NCBI RefSeq assembly: GCF_031202305.1 | Contig: NZ_CP101731.1 | Location: 2,790,001 to 2,854,000, forward strand | From: Pelagibacterium sp. 26DY04 | Lineage (GTDB): Bacteria; Pseudomonadota; Alphaproteobacteria; Rhizobiales; Devosiaceae | DNA: 64,000 nt | Direction of reading: 5' to 3' | Shown: one piece after another, positions 44,026-53,069 of the stretch | How positions within the stretch are numbered: the stretch's first letter is position 1 | Layout of the letters: each line of letters opens with the position of its first letter | The notes under the pieces: model-generated | The model's database searches: none | What the model was told of the DNA's origin: nothing | Seen by the model: only the letters and a program-made list of their open reading frames with translations | Translations under genes and position numbers: made by a program

Positions 44026-44565
44026 CTATACCCAGGGCAGAACGTCCCCGGTCAATTTTTCCGCCATGTTCTGGTCGTGAGATTGGACCAGCACGCGGGA
44101 GGGATCAACGGGGCCAGGGAACCGGATGGCGCTGGAGACGGTCGGCACGAAGCCGAGCGGTCCGTAATAGGCGTAGTCGCCGACCAGCAGAACGAAGGCG
44201 ATGCCGGGCCGCGCCAGCGCGAGATCGCATACGTGGCGCACCAGAGCCCGTCCGGCGCCTTGCTTGCGGAACCCCGGATCGGTCATCAGCGGCCCGAGGA
44301 GGTAGCCATTGATACCGCCAACGCTGATCGGGGTCATGCGCACGCTGGCGGCACGTTCACCCCCGATTTCGGCGATATAGGAAAATTCCGGATCGACGGC
44401 GATGCGCTCACGGACCCTGAATGCGGCCCTGGCAAAGCGCCCCGGTCCGAACGATACCTCGTGCAGCGCTTCGATCCACGCGTCATCCTCAGGCGCTTCG
44501 AGCCTGATGTCGAGCGCGGCAGGCGTAGGGACGGTTGCAGCCGGGAGCGGCGAAGTGGCAGTCAT
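44026..44565 (-). CDS. GNAT family N-acetyltransferase
   Basis: A 179-residue acetyltransferase. The acetyl-CoA site is recognisable as MTDPGFRKQGAGRALVRH, with the usual Arg/Gln-x-x-Gly-x-Gly/Ala pattern, and the C-terminal strand LLVGDYAYYGPLGFVPT is typical of the YhbS-like group. Substrate unknown (amine or N-terminus). The start is ATG 44565; GTG 44571 is possible. It is the first of three same-strand genes (GNAT, Nudix, cca). Confidence 0.85.
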   Translation of the reverse strand: MTATSPLPAATVPTPAALDIRLEAPEDDAWIEALHEVSFGPGRFARAAFRVRERIAVDPEFSYIAEIGGERAASVRMTPISVGGINGYLLGPLMTDPGFRKQGAGRALVRHVCDLALARPGIAFVLLVGDYAYYGPLGFVPTVSSAIRFPGPVDPSRVLVQSHDQNMAEKLTGDVLPWV

Positions 44566-44823
44566 GGTCACATTTATCCAGATCGATGAGGCAATACGAC
44601 GACGTCGCGCAGCGAGCGCGTTTCAAAGTCGTCGAATGTCTCGTTCGATGCTGAACACTGGTGCCAGACTCCTGTTCGAGGCCGGCAACCGATGTAGCAC
44701 CCCCGTGGGTTGTGGTCCATCGAAAATCTCTTCGAACACCGCGTTCACGCCTGGCCCTCTAATAATCGAGAACAATCCGGCTAGATTTGCCGTTAACGAC
44801 GACAACCTGAAAGGACATCCGAC

Positions 44824-45783
44824 ATGGGCCAGTTGATCGACGGCAAGTGGTCGACCCAGTGGTACGATACCAAATCGACGGGCGGAAAATTCAAGCGTTC
44901 AGAATCCGCCTTCCGCAACTGGGTCACGGCCGACGGTTCAGCCGGCCCCACCGGCGAGGCCGGCTTTGCCGCTGAAAGCGGACGCTATCATCTCTATGTT
45001 TCCTATGCGTGCCCCTGGGCTCACCGCACCCTCTTGTTCCGCGTGCTCAAGGAACTCGAGGACCACATCTCTGTCTCGGTCGTCTCCCCCAAGATGCCCG
45101 ACGAAACCGGCTGGGCCTTCACAGGCGAACTCGGCTCGGACACCGACATGCTCAACGGCGCCGACTATCTCTGGCAGGTCTACACCAAAGCCAAGCCTGA
45201 CTACACCGGCCGGGTGACGGTCCCGGTGCTCTGGGACAAGCACACCCAAACCATCGTCTCCAACGAAAGCGCCGACATCATCCGGATGCTGAACTCCGCT
45301 TTCGATGGCATTACCGGCAACCGTCTCGACTTCTACCCCATGGACAAGCGCGAGGAGATCGACCGGCTCAACGCCCGGATCTATGACGACATCAACAACG
45401 GCGTCTACAAGGCCGGGTTCGCTACCACCCAAGATGCCTACAGCGAGGCGGTCATCAAGCTTTTCGACGCGCTCGACTGGGTCGAGGGTATCCTGGAGCA
45501 ACAGCCCTTTCTGGCGGGCACCGCGCCGACGGAAGCCGATTGGCGCCTCGTGACCACGCTCATGCGGTTCGACGCCGTCTATGTCGGGCATTTCAAATGC
45601 AATATCCGGCGGATCGCCGATTATCCGCACCTTTCAAAATACCTCAAAACCCTTTGCGACTGGCCGGGCGTGGCCGGCACCGTTCATATCGACCACATCA
45701 AGACCCACTATTATTGGAGCCACACCACCATCAACCCGCACCGGATCATCCCCGAGGGGCCGGAGCTCGATTTTCTTGAGTAG
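44824..45783 (+). CDS. Glutathionyl-hydroquinone reductase (xi-class GST)
   Basis: A 319-residue enzyme of the YqjG/ECM4 family. The N-terminal thioredoxin-like domain has the catalytic Cys at 63 in YACPWAHRT, and the long xi-class insert FTGELGSDTDMLNGADYLW precedes TVPVLWDKHTQTIVSNESADIIRML. The all-helical C-terminal half holds FLAGTAPTEADW and the TIN-PH ending (HTTINPHRIIPEGP). It reduces glutathionyl-hydroquinones in the cytosol. It stands between a 250-bp gap and a convergent Nudix gene. Confidence 0.93.
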   Translation: MGQLIDGKWSTQWYDTKSTGGKFKRSESAFRNWVTADGSAGPTGEAGFAAESGRYHLYVSYACPWAHRTLLFRVLKELEDHISVSVVSPKMPDETGWAFTGELGSDTDMLNGADYLWQVYTKAKPDYTGRVTVPVLWDKHTQTIVSNESADIIRMLNSAFDGITGNRLDFYPMDKREEIDRLNARIYDDINNGVYKAGFATTQDAYSEAVIKLFDALDWVEGILEQQPFLAGTAPTEADWRLVTTLMRFDAVYVGHFKCNIRRIADYPHLSKYLKTLCDWPGVAGTVHIDHIKTHYYWSHTTINPHRIIPEGPELDFLE

Positions 45784-45785
45784 CG

Positions 45786-46247
45786 CTACCACTTGCTCGC
45801 GGGAGGCCGTCCCTCGATGATCTCGCTCAGGCGCCGGGCAGCACCCGGCGCCATCTCGGGCGGCAAGTCGTCGAACGCGAACCAGCCGATCTCGGCAATC
45901 TCCTTATTGGGCACGAACGGACGGGACTCGTGCGCAGCGCGCGCGACAAAGACGGCGACGTGGTCGCGATCGGTATAGATGGTGGCGTGGTAGAGGCCCT
46001 GTAGCGTCATGGGGCCGTCGATCGCGAAGCCCGTTTCCTCGAACACCTCCCGCCGCGCCGCCTCCTCGGCGCTCTCTCCGGGATCGACGCCACCGCCGGG
46101 GAGCTGCCAACCGGACACGTAGCCGTGCCGTACCAACAGGACCTTGCCGTCCACCAGAACCGCAGTGCGCGCGCCCAGCGTCAGGTGCTTGTAGATCCCG
46201 ACTGCCCGCAGCATGAGCCCGAACTTGAATCGTTGCCAGTTCGACAA
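45786..46247 (-). CDS. Nudix hydrolase
   Basis: A 153-residue Nudix protein with a full box: GGGVDPGESAEEAARREVFEETGFA, i.e. G-x5-E-x7-REVxEExG, here split as GGGVDPGESAEE and AARREVFEETGFA. The N-terminus is hydrophobic-aromatic (FGLMLRAVGIYKHLTLGARTAVLVDG). Substrates could be nucleoside diphosphate derivatives, but no specificity motif is seen. It converges on the xi-GST gene and is divergent from the phosphoesterase gene at 46341. Confidence 0.87.
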   Translation of the reverse strand: MSNWQRFKFGLMLRAVGIYKHLTLGARTAVLVDGKVLLVRHGYVSGWQLPGGGVDPGESAEEAARREVFEETGFAIDGPMTLQGLYHATIYTDRDHVAVFVARAAHESRPFVPNKEIAEIGWFAFDDLPPEMAPGAARRLSEIIEGRPPASKW

Positions 46248-46340
46248 TCACAACTCCTTTACCCAACCCATTACAAACTGTGGCAAACCCTTCTATCGGC
46301 CATTTTCTTGCCACTGGCAGCGTGCCATTACTGGCGCTCA

Positions 46341-47231
46341 ATGATGACGCTCGCGCACATATCGGACATCCATCTTTCGCCCCTGCCACGCCCCAGCCTC
46401 AAGGATCTCGCCTCCAAGCGGATCACCGGCTGGCTCAATTGGCAACTCAGCCGCGCCCGCATGATGCGCCGGGATACGCTTTCCGCTCTCATTGCGCACC
46501 TCAAATCCCACCAGCCCGACATGACCGCCGTAACCGGCGATCTGGTCAATCTCGCGCTCGATGAGGAAACGGCACGGGCCGCCAACTGGCTTTCGGCATT
46601 GGGCAAGCCGGAGACCGTGTGCGCAATACCCGGAAATCACGACGCTTATGTCAGCGGAGCGCTCCCGGTCGCGCTTTCCGCCTACGGGCCCTACATGTCC
46701 GGTGAAACCCTGGACGAAAACCCCTTTCCCTATGTGCGGCGCTTCGGACAGGTCGCCCTTGTCGGCCTTTCAAGCGCCGTCGCGACCCTGCCCTTCGTTG
46801 CAGCCGGCAGGCTTGGCCGCGAACAGATCGCCCGCTGCGCGCGCATCCTCAAGCTCCTGGGTGATGCGGGTTATTTCCGCGTGGTGATGATCCACCATCC
46901 CCCCAACCACGAACTCGCCCGCTCGCGGCGTCTGGGGCTTTGGGATGGTCCTGATTTCCGTACCGCGCTCAAGGAAAACGGCGCCGAATTGGTCCTTCAC
47001 GGCCATACGCACCTTTCCTCGATCAATTCGATCCCGGGTGCTGACAACGAGATCCCCGTGATCGGCGTCGCGGCGGCCTCATCGGCTCCCGAAGGTCACG
47101 ACGCGCCCGGCCGCTATAACCTCTTCCGCATCGAGCGCGTGGGCAAGCAATGGTCTTGCATGATGCGCGAATACGGATATCAGAGAATAGGCGACGAGAT
47201 CGCATTGCGGCTGCAAATGCGCATATACTGA
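46341..47231 (+). CDS. Metallophosphoesterase
   Basis: A 296-residue calcineurin-like phosphoesterase with ISDIHLSP, VTGDLVNLA, IPGNHDAYV, VMIHHPP and LHGHTHLSS, the complete set of metal ligands. It is closest in layout to the UDP-diacylglucosamine/cAMP-phosphodiesterase-like group, without a substrate that can be read from sequence. ATG 46341 and ATG 46344 are equivalent starts. It ends 32 bp before murL, so the two may be in one unit. Confidence 0.85.
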   Translation: MMTLAHISDIHLSPLPRPSLKDLASKRITGWLNWQLSRARMMRRDTLSALIAHLKSHQPDMTAVTGDLVNLALDEETARAANWLSALGKPETVCAIPGNHDAYVSGALPVALSAYGPYMSGETLDENPFPYVRRFGQVALVGLSSAVATLPFVAAGRLGREQIARCARILKLLGDAGYFRVVMIHHPPNHELARSRRLGLWDGPDFRTALKENGAELVLHGHTHLSSINSIPGADNEIPVIGVAAASSAPEGHDAPGRYNLFRIERVGKQWSCMMREYGYQRIGDEIALRLQMRIY

Positions 47232-47263
47232 TTAGCGAACGCGCCAACCCAGGGCGGGACCCA

Positions 47264-48595
47264 TTGAACGATTCCCGATTCATCATCGAAGCTCCCCAGT
47301 TCGATCTCCTGACCGGCGAAGCCGTATTCACCTATCGGCTCGACGATTTTGAGTTCACTGAGATCCTGCGGTTCAATACAAGCAACATCGACCAAACACG
47401 GGCCGGTTCCGACGCCTTTGTTTCCTTGCTCGATCTGACCGCGGCGGTGTTGGGCGTGAGCTATTTCAAGCTGCGCGCTCCCTTCGAGATCGATGCCACC
47501 GCCTTGGGATTTTCCCAGGCACAGCAAGCATTTCTGCTCGATGTCTATGAAAATGGACTCGGTGAATTCTACGCCCGAAACGATCTGAAACGCTTCGGCC
47601 GCCTCTCCCTCACCGCCGGCCCCGCCCGCGACCTCAATCCGGTCGCCCTCCCCGACAAATCGCTGGTTTTGATCGGCGGCGGCAAGGATTCCCTGGTCAG
47701 CGTCCAGCTTCTCGAACGTGCCGGCCTGGACCTGACGCTCTTTGCCGTAAACCCCAAAGGCCCCATCCTTTCGACCAGCGAACGCTCGGGTCTTCCCTTC
47801 ATTTCGGTCGAACGCATTCTCGATCCCGAGATGATCCGCCTCGGCCAGCAGCCCGGTTTCTATAACGGCCACGTTCCCTCGACGGCCATCAATTCCATGA
47901 TCGCGGCCCTTGCCAGCCTGCTCTATGGCTTTGATAAAATTGTGCTTTCCAACGAACGCTCGGCCAGCGAGGGCAATGTCGAGTTCGACGGCCGCCTCGC
48001 CAATCACCAGCATTCGAAGTCCCTCGATTTCGAACGCGCCATCGCCGACACCCTCTCGTCGGCAACCGGCGGTGCGCTGCAATACTTCTCCCTGCTGCGC
48101 CCCTATTCAGAAGCGCGGATTGGCCAGCTTTTTGCCCGCTCGACGCGCTATGACGACGTGTTTTCAAGCTGCAACCGCAATTTCCGCCTCGCCGGCCACG
48201 ACGGCCCGCTCTGGTGCGGAAAGTGCCCCAAATGCCATTTCGTCTTCCTGATCCTGGCCCCGCACATGGACCGGGCAAGGCTTGAAGCCATCTTCGGCCA
48301 GAACGTTCTCGACAACCCCGACAATATCGGCCCCTACCGTGAGCTTACTGGGCTGATCGGCCACAAACCCTGGGAATGTGTCGGCGAAATCCTGGAGGCC
48401 GCAGCCTGTCTCTGGCGCATCGCTGATGACCCTCAATGGCGCGACACCGCCGTGCCCAAGGCCCTTAAGCCCGAGCTGGAAGCATTCTACGGCGCCGGGC
48501 GCCTCCAATGGGCATATCAAGAGCTGATGACCGACAGCAGCGACCATCTCATCCCCCAAGATATCGAAACGGCGGTAGCTCCTCATGCAAATTGA
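47264..48595 (+). CDS. murL: UDP-MurNAc-L-Ala-L-Glu epimerase
   Basis: MurL epimerises the terminal L-Glu of UDP-MurNAc-L-Ala-L-Glu to D-Glu in an ATP-dependent step described in Xanthomonas, replacing the free D-Glu route of MurI and MurD. The 443-residue protein has a PP-loop-like motif IGGGKDS at 137-143 and a CGKCPKC cluster at 318-324, both near the expected ATP site. The start is taken as TTG 47264 (NDSRFIIEAPQFD); the GGGCGGGA upstream fits. It overlaps murD2 by 11 bp, the arrangement expected for this pathway. Recognition rests on the pairing and the motifs and is less certain than murD2. Confidence 0.85.
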   Translation: MNDSRFIIEAPQFDLLTGEAVFTYRLDDFEFTEILRFNTSNIDQTRAGSDAFVSLLDLTAAVLGVSYFKLRAPFEIDATALGFSQAQQAFLLDVYENGLGEFYARNDLKRFGRLSLTAGPARDLNPVALPDKSLVLIGGGKDSLVSVQLLERAGLDLTLFAVNPKGPILSTSERSGLPFISVERILDPEMIRLGQQPGFYNGHVPSTAINSMIAALASLLYGFDKIVLSNERSASEGNVEFDGRLANHQHSKSLDFERAIADTLSSATGGALQYFSLLRPYSEARIGQLFARSTRYDDVFSSCNRNFRLAGHDGPLWCGKCPKCHFVFLILAPHMDRARLEAIFGQNVLDNPDNIGPYRELTGLIGHKPWECVGEILEAAACLWRIADDPQWRDTAVPKALKPELEAFYGAGRLQWAYQELMTDSSDHLIPQDIETAVAPHAN

Positions 48596-49859
48596 CGGCC
48601 CCGTACTTCTCTACGGCGCTGGCCGCGAGGCCCGCTCCACGGCGGATTTTCTGCGCCGGACCTATCCGAACTTGGAACTGTTCGTGACCAGCGACGACGG
48701 ATCGGCCGAAATCGAGGGGGCAGCCTTCATTTCGCCCGAGGATGCACAGAAGGTTTCCCGGTTCGGCACGATCGTCAAAAGCCCTGGCGTTTCGCTTTAT
48801 AAACCCATCTTTGACGCGGCGCGCGCAGCCGGCGTTCCGATCACATCCAACCTCAATCTCTGGGGAGCTCATTTCCGCAATGGCCGCACCGTAGTTGCCA
48901 TTTCGGGAACCAAGGGGAAATCGACCACCGCCACCCTCGTCCACCTGATGCTCAAGCATTCCGGGGTTGATGTGGTTCTGGCCGGCAATGTGGGAATTCC
49001 CCCGCTCGACGCAGCCGGAACAGCCCAGACTGTGGTTCTCGAACTCTCCTCCTACCAAACCGCCGATATCGACTTTGCCCCCGATATCGCAGCGATTTCC
49101 AACCTCCATCCCGAGCATGTCGACTGGCATGGCGGGCTCGACAGATACTATAGCGACAAGCTCAATCTGATCGCCAAGGGCCCGCGCCTAGTTGCCATCG
49201 GACCGCAGGCTGCGACGGTCGAACGCGTCATCAAGTCCATTCCTGCCGGAACAGCCCGCGTCCCGGCCCTCGACGTCGAATTGAGCGATGCCATCCTCAT
49301 GGCCGCGATGAATTCGCGTCTCAAGGGTGCCCACAACCACGACAATGCTCGCCTGGCTGCTGCCATCGCGCTGGCTGCCGGTGCATCGCGTGAGGGTATT
49401 TTCGCTGGCGTCGAAGCTTTCGTGCCGCTCCCGCATCGGCTTGAGGAGTTGATGGTGGGCGATATCCTTTTCGTCGATGACTCGATTTCCACCACCCCCG
49501 AGGCCACAAAAGTGGCGCTCGCGGCCTATAAGGGCAAAAAGATCGCGCTGATCGCCGGAGGCCATGAACGCCAGCAGGACTATACCGATCTCGCCAATCT
49601 CATGGGTCTAACAAGCGTTGTCATGCTGTGTTCCCTGCCCGTAACGGGACCGCGCCTCGCCCAGGCCGTTCGTGAAAATGCACCCATTCCGGTTGCGGAA
49701 TGCTCGACGCTCGATGAGGCCATGCAGGCCCTGGCGTCTGCCGGCCATGTTTTCGATACCGTCATACTCTCGCCGGGCGCGCCGAGCTATAACCAGTTCA
49801 AGAACTTCGAAGAGCGCGGGGACAGGTTCAAGGCCCTCGCACGGCAATATTTCGGTTAA
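48585..49859 (+). CDS. murD2: UDP-MurNAc-L-Ala--L-Glu ligase (MurD2)
   Basis: A 424-residue Mur ligase that would add L-Glu to UDP-MurNAc-L-alanine. Its N-terminal domain has the Rossmann-like LLYGAGREARSTADFL. The ATP loop is GTKGKST at 108-114, the central domain continues VVLELSSYQTAD and NLHPEHVDWHGG, and the C-terminal domain has LFVDDSISTTPEAT and the ending YNQFKNFEERGDRFK. It is shorter than classical MurD of about 450 residues. Classical murD and murI are not in this window. It overlaps murL and is followed by an SMR gene after six bases. Confidence 0.9.
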   Translation: MQIDGPVLLYGAGREARSTADFLRRTYPNLELFVTSDDGSAEIEGAAFISPEDAQKVSRFGTIVKSPGVSLYKPIFDAARAAGVPITSNLNLWGAHFRNGRTVVAISGTKGKSTTATLVHLMLKHSGVDVVLAGNVGIPPLDAAGTAQTVVLELSSYQTADIDFAPDIAAISNLHPEHVDWHGGLDRYYSDKLNLIAKGPRLVAIGPQAATVERVIKSIPAGTARVPALDVELSDAILMAAMNSRLKGAHNHDNARLAAAIALAAGASREGIFAGVEAFVPLPHRLEELMVGDILFVDDSISTTPEATKVALAAYKGKKIALIAGGHERQQDYTDLANLMGLTSVVMLCSLPVTGPRLAQAVRENAPIPVAECSTLDEAMQALASAGHVFDTVILSPGAPSYNQFKNFEERGDRFKALARQYFG

Positions 49860-49865
49860 CGTTTA

Positions 49866-50192
49866 ATGACTTACCTCTATCTTCTCTGCGCCATTGTCGC
49901 AGAGGTCGTTGCCACGTCCGCACTTCGGGCCACGAACGGCTTTACCAACCTTCTGCCCTCGATAATCGTTGTCGTAGGTTATGCGGCGGCATTTTATTTC
50001 CTGTCATTGACGCTGCGCACGCTACCGGTGGGCATCGCCTATGCCATCTGGTCGGGCCTCGGCATTGTGCTGATCTCGATCGTGGGTTGGGTCGTCTACA
50101 AGCAGGCTCTGGATCTCCCCGCGATGGTCGGCATGGGACTGATCATCGCGGGCGTCATCGTGATCAACGCCTTTTCGCGCGCCGGACACTAG
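49866..50192 (+). CDS. Small multidrug resistance (SMR) family protein
   Basis: A 108-residue four-helix inner-membrane exporter of the EmrE/QacE type. The essential membrane Glu is in helix 1 (LCAIVAEVVATSALRAT), helix 2 contains VVGYAAAFYFLSLTLRTLPVGIAYAIWSGLG with the WxGxG motif split after YAIWSG, and helix 4 is VGMGLIIAGVIVINAFSR. It pumps cationic drugs or guanidinium by proton exchange. Six bases after murD2, so it probably shares that transcript. Confidence 0.92.
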   Translation: MTYLYLLCAIVAEVVATSALRATNGFTNLLPSIIVVVGYAAAFYFLSLTLRTLPVGIAYAIWSGLGIVLISIVGWVVYKQALDLPAMVGMGLIIAGVIVINAFSRAGH

Positions 50193-50204
50193 CCTCCAAA
50201 GGCG

Positions 50205-50483
50205 CTAGACGAGCTTTGACACGCTCGCGAATTTCGCTTCGAGTTCGGCCTGCATCTCCTTGGCTTTGGCTTGCAGCCGCGATTGTGCACTTTGGGCCGC
50301 CAATTCACCGATACCCTGAATCTGGAGATTGGCTGCAGCTTGGAACCCCGCAGCCAGCGCATTGGAACTGGCCTGGAAGTCTTCCATCATCTCGCGCCGC
50401 TTGATGCGTGCGGCTTCCATCTCCTGCCAAGCGGACTGCTTGGGGAACCAGTTCATCTTCTTGAAGCCGCTGACACCTGCCAT
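50205..50483 (-). CDS. Small hypothetical protein, 92 residues
   Basis: A helical, Ala/Gln/Glu-rich protein starting MAGVSGFKKMNWFP and continuing as one long amphipathic helix (QASSNALAAGFQAAANLQIQGIG, SRLQAKAKEMQAELEAKF). There is no membrane segment. It resembles phasin-like or coiled-coil proteins in composition only. It converges on the SMR gene and lies 43 bp downstream of mce on the same strand. No function is assigned. Confidence 0.6.
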   Translation of the reverse strand: MAGVSGFKKMNWFPKQSAWQEMEAARIKRREMMEDFQASSNALAAGFQAAANLQIQGIGELAAQSAQSRLQAKAKEMQAELEAKFASVSKLV

Positions 50484-50526
50484 GCTCCCGAGCGTAAGCG
50501 CGGGCCTTTTAACATTACGTTAGCAA

Positions 50527-50952
50527 TCACGCCGGCGCGAATTCGGGCTTGATCTCTTCGAGCTCGATCAACGTGCCATCGAAATCCTTGGGATGCAGGA
50601 ATACGACCGGCAAGCCATGGGCGCCCCGCTTCGGGCGCCCATCCCCCAGGACACGTGCACCGCTCTCGGTGAGAACACGCACGGCCGCCGCCAGATCACC
50701 AACCTCGTAGCAGATGTGATGCATGCCCCCGTCCGGGTGCCGCTCAATAAAGTCGGCAATCGGCGAAGCTTCGCCCAGCGGCTCAAGCAATTCGACCTTT
50801 GTGTTGCCCGTATCGATGAAGACCACCCGCACCCCATGCTCCGGCAGGCTTTGTGGCTCGGAAACCCTGGCGCCGAGCAGATCGCGATAGCGCGCTGCGG
50901 ACCGCTCCAGGTCTGGCACCGCTATGGCGATGTGATTTACGCGCCCGATCAT
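50527..50952 (-). CDS. mce: Methylmalonyl-CoA epimerase
   Basis: Interconverts (2S)- and (2R)-methylmalonyl-CoA, linking propionyl-CoA carboxylase to the mutase. The 141-residue VOC-fold protein has metal ligands in NHIAIAVPD (His), MHHICYEV (His) and GTLIELEE (Glu), and the FLHPKDFDG stretch. It overlaps the mutase gene by four bases, so the pathway genes are co-translated. Confidence 0.94.
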   Translation of the reverse strand: MIGRVNHIAIAVPDLERSAARYRDLLGARVSEPQSLPEHGVRVVFIDTGNTKVELLEPLGEASPIADFIERHPDGGMHHICYEVGDLAAAVRVLTESGARVLGDGRPKRGAHGLPVVFLHPKDFDGTLIELEEIKPEFAPA

Positions 50953-53069
50953 CGGTTGGATAACTTTCCCTCGATCCGGTCGAGCACAGCAAAGGCCGCA
51001 TCGAGCACGTTGGTTCCGGGCCCGAAAATCTCGGCCACGCCTGCCTTAAAAAGGAAATCGTAATCGCCTGTCGGGATGACTCCACCGACAAAGACCGGCA
51101 CCTCAGCGAGGTTGCGCTCCCGAAGCGCGATGATCAATTCCGGCACCAGCGTTTTGTGCCCCGCCGCGAGCGATGAGACCCCCACCGCGTCGGCTCCAAG
51201 CGCTTCGGTGTTCGCAGCAACCTCCGAGGGCGTTTCGAACAGGCTCCCCATATGCACGCAAAAGCCTATGTCCGTGAATGCGGTCGCGATCACCTTGGCC
51301 CCGCGATCGTGCCCATCCTGCCCCATCTTGGCGATGAAGATCGCAGGCGGTCGTCCATGCCGGTCCGAAAACGCGGCGATCCTTTCTTTCGCCTCGCTGA
51401 ACTGCGGATCGCCTCGGTATTGATCGCTGTAGACGCCGGAAAGCACACGGGTATCAGCCTCGTAGCGGCCGAACACCTCTGCCATGGCCTCTGAAATCTC
51501 GCCCAGCGTGGCCCGCGCCCGAACGGCTTCGATGGCCGCGGCCAAAAGGTTTCCCTCGTCCTTGGCCGCATATTCGCGCAAGCCATCCAGCGCCGACCTG
51601 CACCGGGCATCATTCCGATTGCGGCGAACATCGTTCAGCCGCTGGATCTGAGCAGCTCGCACCCGGGCATTGTCAATTTCGAGCGTCGGTATGGGTATCT
51701 CGGTCTCCAGACGATACCGGTTGACGCCCACGATCACCTCTTCACCCCGATCGACCGCAGCCTGCCGGATAGTTGCGGCCTTTTCGATGGCCAGCTTGGG
51801 TTCGCCTGATTGCACCGCGCGGGTCATCCCGCCCTGCGCCTCGATCTCGGCAATCAGGGCACCGGCCTTCTCGACGAGTTGCTCGGTTAGCGCTTCGACG
51901 TAGTAGGAGCCCCCCAGCGGATCGACCACGTCGGTGACCTTGGTTTCATGCTGGAGGATCAATTGCGTATTGCGGGCGATCCGCGATGAGGTTTCGCTCG
52001 GCAGCGCGATGGCCTCATCGAACGAATTGGTGTGCAGGCTCTGTGTGCCTCCAAGCACCGCCGCCAGTGCCTCATAGGCGGTGCGCACGATATTGTTGTA
52101 GGGGTCCTGCTCTGTCAGCGACACGCCTGATGTCTGGCAGTGCGTCCGCAGCATCTTGGAGCGGACATCCTTCGCCCCCAGTTCGGTCATGATCCTGGAC
52201 CACAGCGTACGCGCTGCCCGCAGCTTGGCCACTTCGACGAAGAAATTCATCCCGATGCCGAAAAAGAAGCTCAGCCGGCCGGCGAACTTGTCGATATCGA
52301 GCCCGCGCGCTTGCGCAGCGCGCACATATTCCATTCCATCGGCCATGGTATAGGCCAACTCCTGTATCGCCGTCGCCCCGGCCTCGTGCATGTGATAGCC
52401 CGAGATCGAAATGGAATTGAACTTCGGCATGTGGTCGGCGGTGTAGGAGATGATGTCTCCAACGATCCGCATGGATGGTTCGGGCGGATAGATATAGGTG
52501 TTTCGGACCATGAACTCCTTGAGAATGTCGTTCTGGATGGTCCCCGAGAGCTTCTCGGGCGGCACGCCCTGCTCTTCCGCCGCCACGATGAACATGGCCA
52601 GAACCGGGATCACGGCCCCGTTCATGGTCATCGATACGCTCATCTGGTCGAGTGGAATGCCGTCAAAGAGGATTTTCATATCCTCGACGGAATCGATGGC
52701 GACCCCTGCCTTGCCAACGTCGCCCGCGACCCGCGGATGATCGGAATCATATCCCCGATGAGTGGCAAGATCGAAGGCAACCGAAAGCCCCTTCTGTCCC
52801 TGCTCGAGCGCCTGACGATAGAACCTGTTGCTCTCTTCGGCCGTCGAAAACCCAGCATATTGCCGGATGGTCCAGGGCCTGTTGGTATACATCGTCGCCC
52901 TGATCCCGCGGGTAAATGGCTCGGCGCCGGGGATGGCCTCATCCTGCCCAAAATAAACGGGCTCAACGGACAGGCCGCCATAGTCGCGGTTCAAGGTATC
53001 GAGCGGGACATCGCGCAGTTCTCCGCTGGCGATATGAGACCAGACATCGCGCGCGCCCTTGCTCATCAC
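50949..53069 (-). CDS. scpA: Methylmalonyl-CoA mutase, single-chain
   Basis: A B12 enzyme turning (2R)-methylmalonyl-CoA into succinyl-CoA. The 706-residue protein has the TIM-barrel substrate domain ([21 protein letters not shown] split as [48 protein letters not shown]) and a C-terminal B12 domain with the base-off motif D-x-H-x-x-G ([11 protein letters not shown]). All usual blocks are present. It overlaps mce and pccA by four bases each. A MeaB-type chaperone gene is not in the window. Confidence 0.96.
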   Translation of the reverse strand: MMSKGARDVWSHIASGELRDVPLDTLNRDYGGLSVEPVYFGQDEAIPGAEPFTRGIRATMYTNRPWTIRQYAGFSTAEESNRFYRQALEQGQKGLSVAFDLATHRGYDSDHPRVAGDVGKAGVAIDSVEDMKILFDGIPLDQMSVSMTMNGAVIPVLAMFIVAAEEQGVPPEKLSGTIQNDILKEFMVRNTYIYPPEPSMRIVGDIISYTADHMPKFNSISISGYHMHEAGATAIQELAYTMADGMEYVRAAQARGLDIDKFAGRLSFFFGIGMNFFVEVAKLRAARTLWSRIMTELGAKDVRSKMLRTHCQTSGVSLTEQDPYNNIVRTAYEALAAVLGGTQSLHTNSFDEAIALPSETSSRIARNTQLILQHETKVTDVVDPLGGSYYVEALTEQLVEKAGALIAEIEAQGGMTRAVQSGEPKLAIEKAATIRQAAVDRGEEVIVGVNRYRLETEIPIPTLEIDNARVRAAQIQRLNDVRRNRNDARCRSALDGLREYAAKDEGNLLAAAIEAVRARATLGEISEAMAEVFGRYEADTRVLSGVYSDQYRGDPQFSEAKERIAAFSDRHGRPPAIFIAKMGQDGHDRGAKVIATAFTDIGFCVHMGSLFETPSEVAANTEALGADAVGVSSLAAGHKTLVPELIIALRERNLAEVPVFVGGVIPTGDYDFLFKAGVAEIFGPGTNVLDAAFAVLDRIEGKLSNR

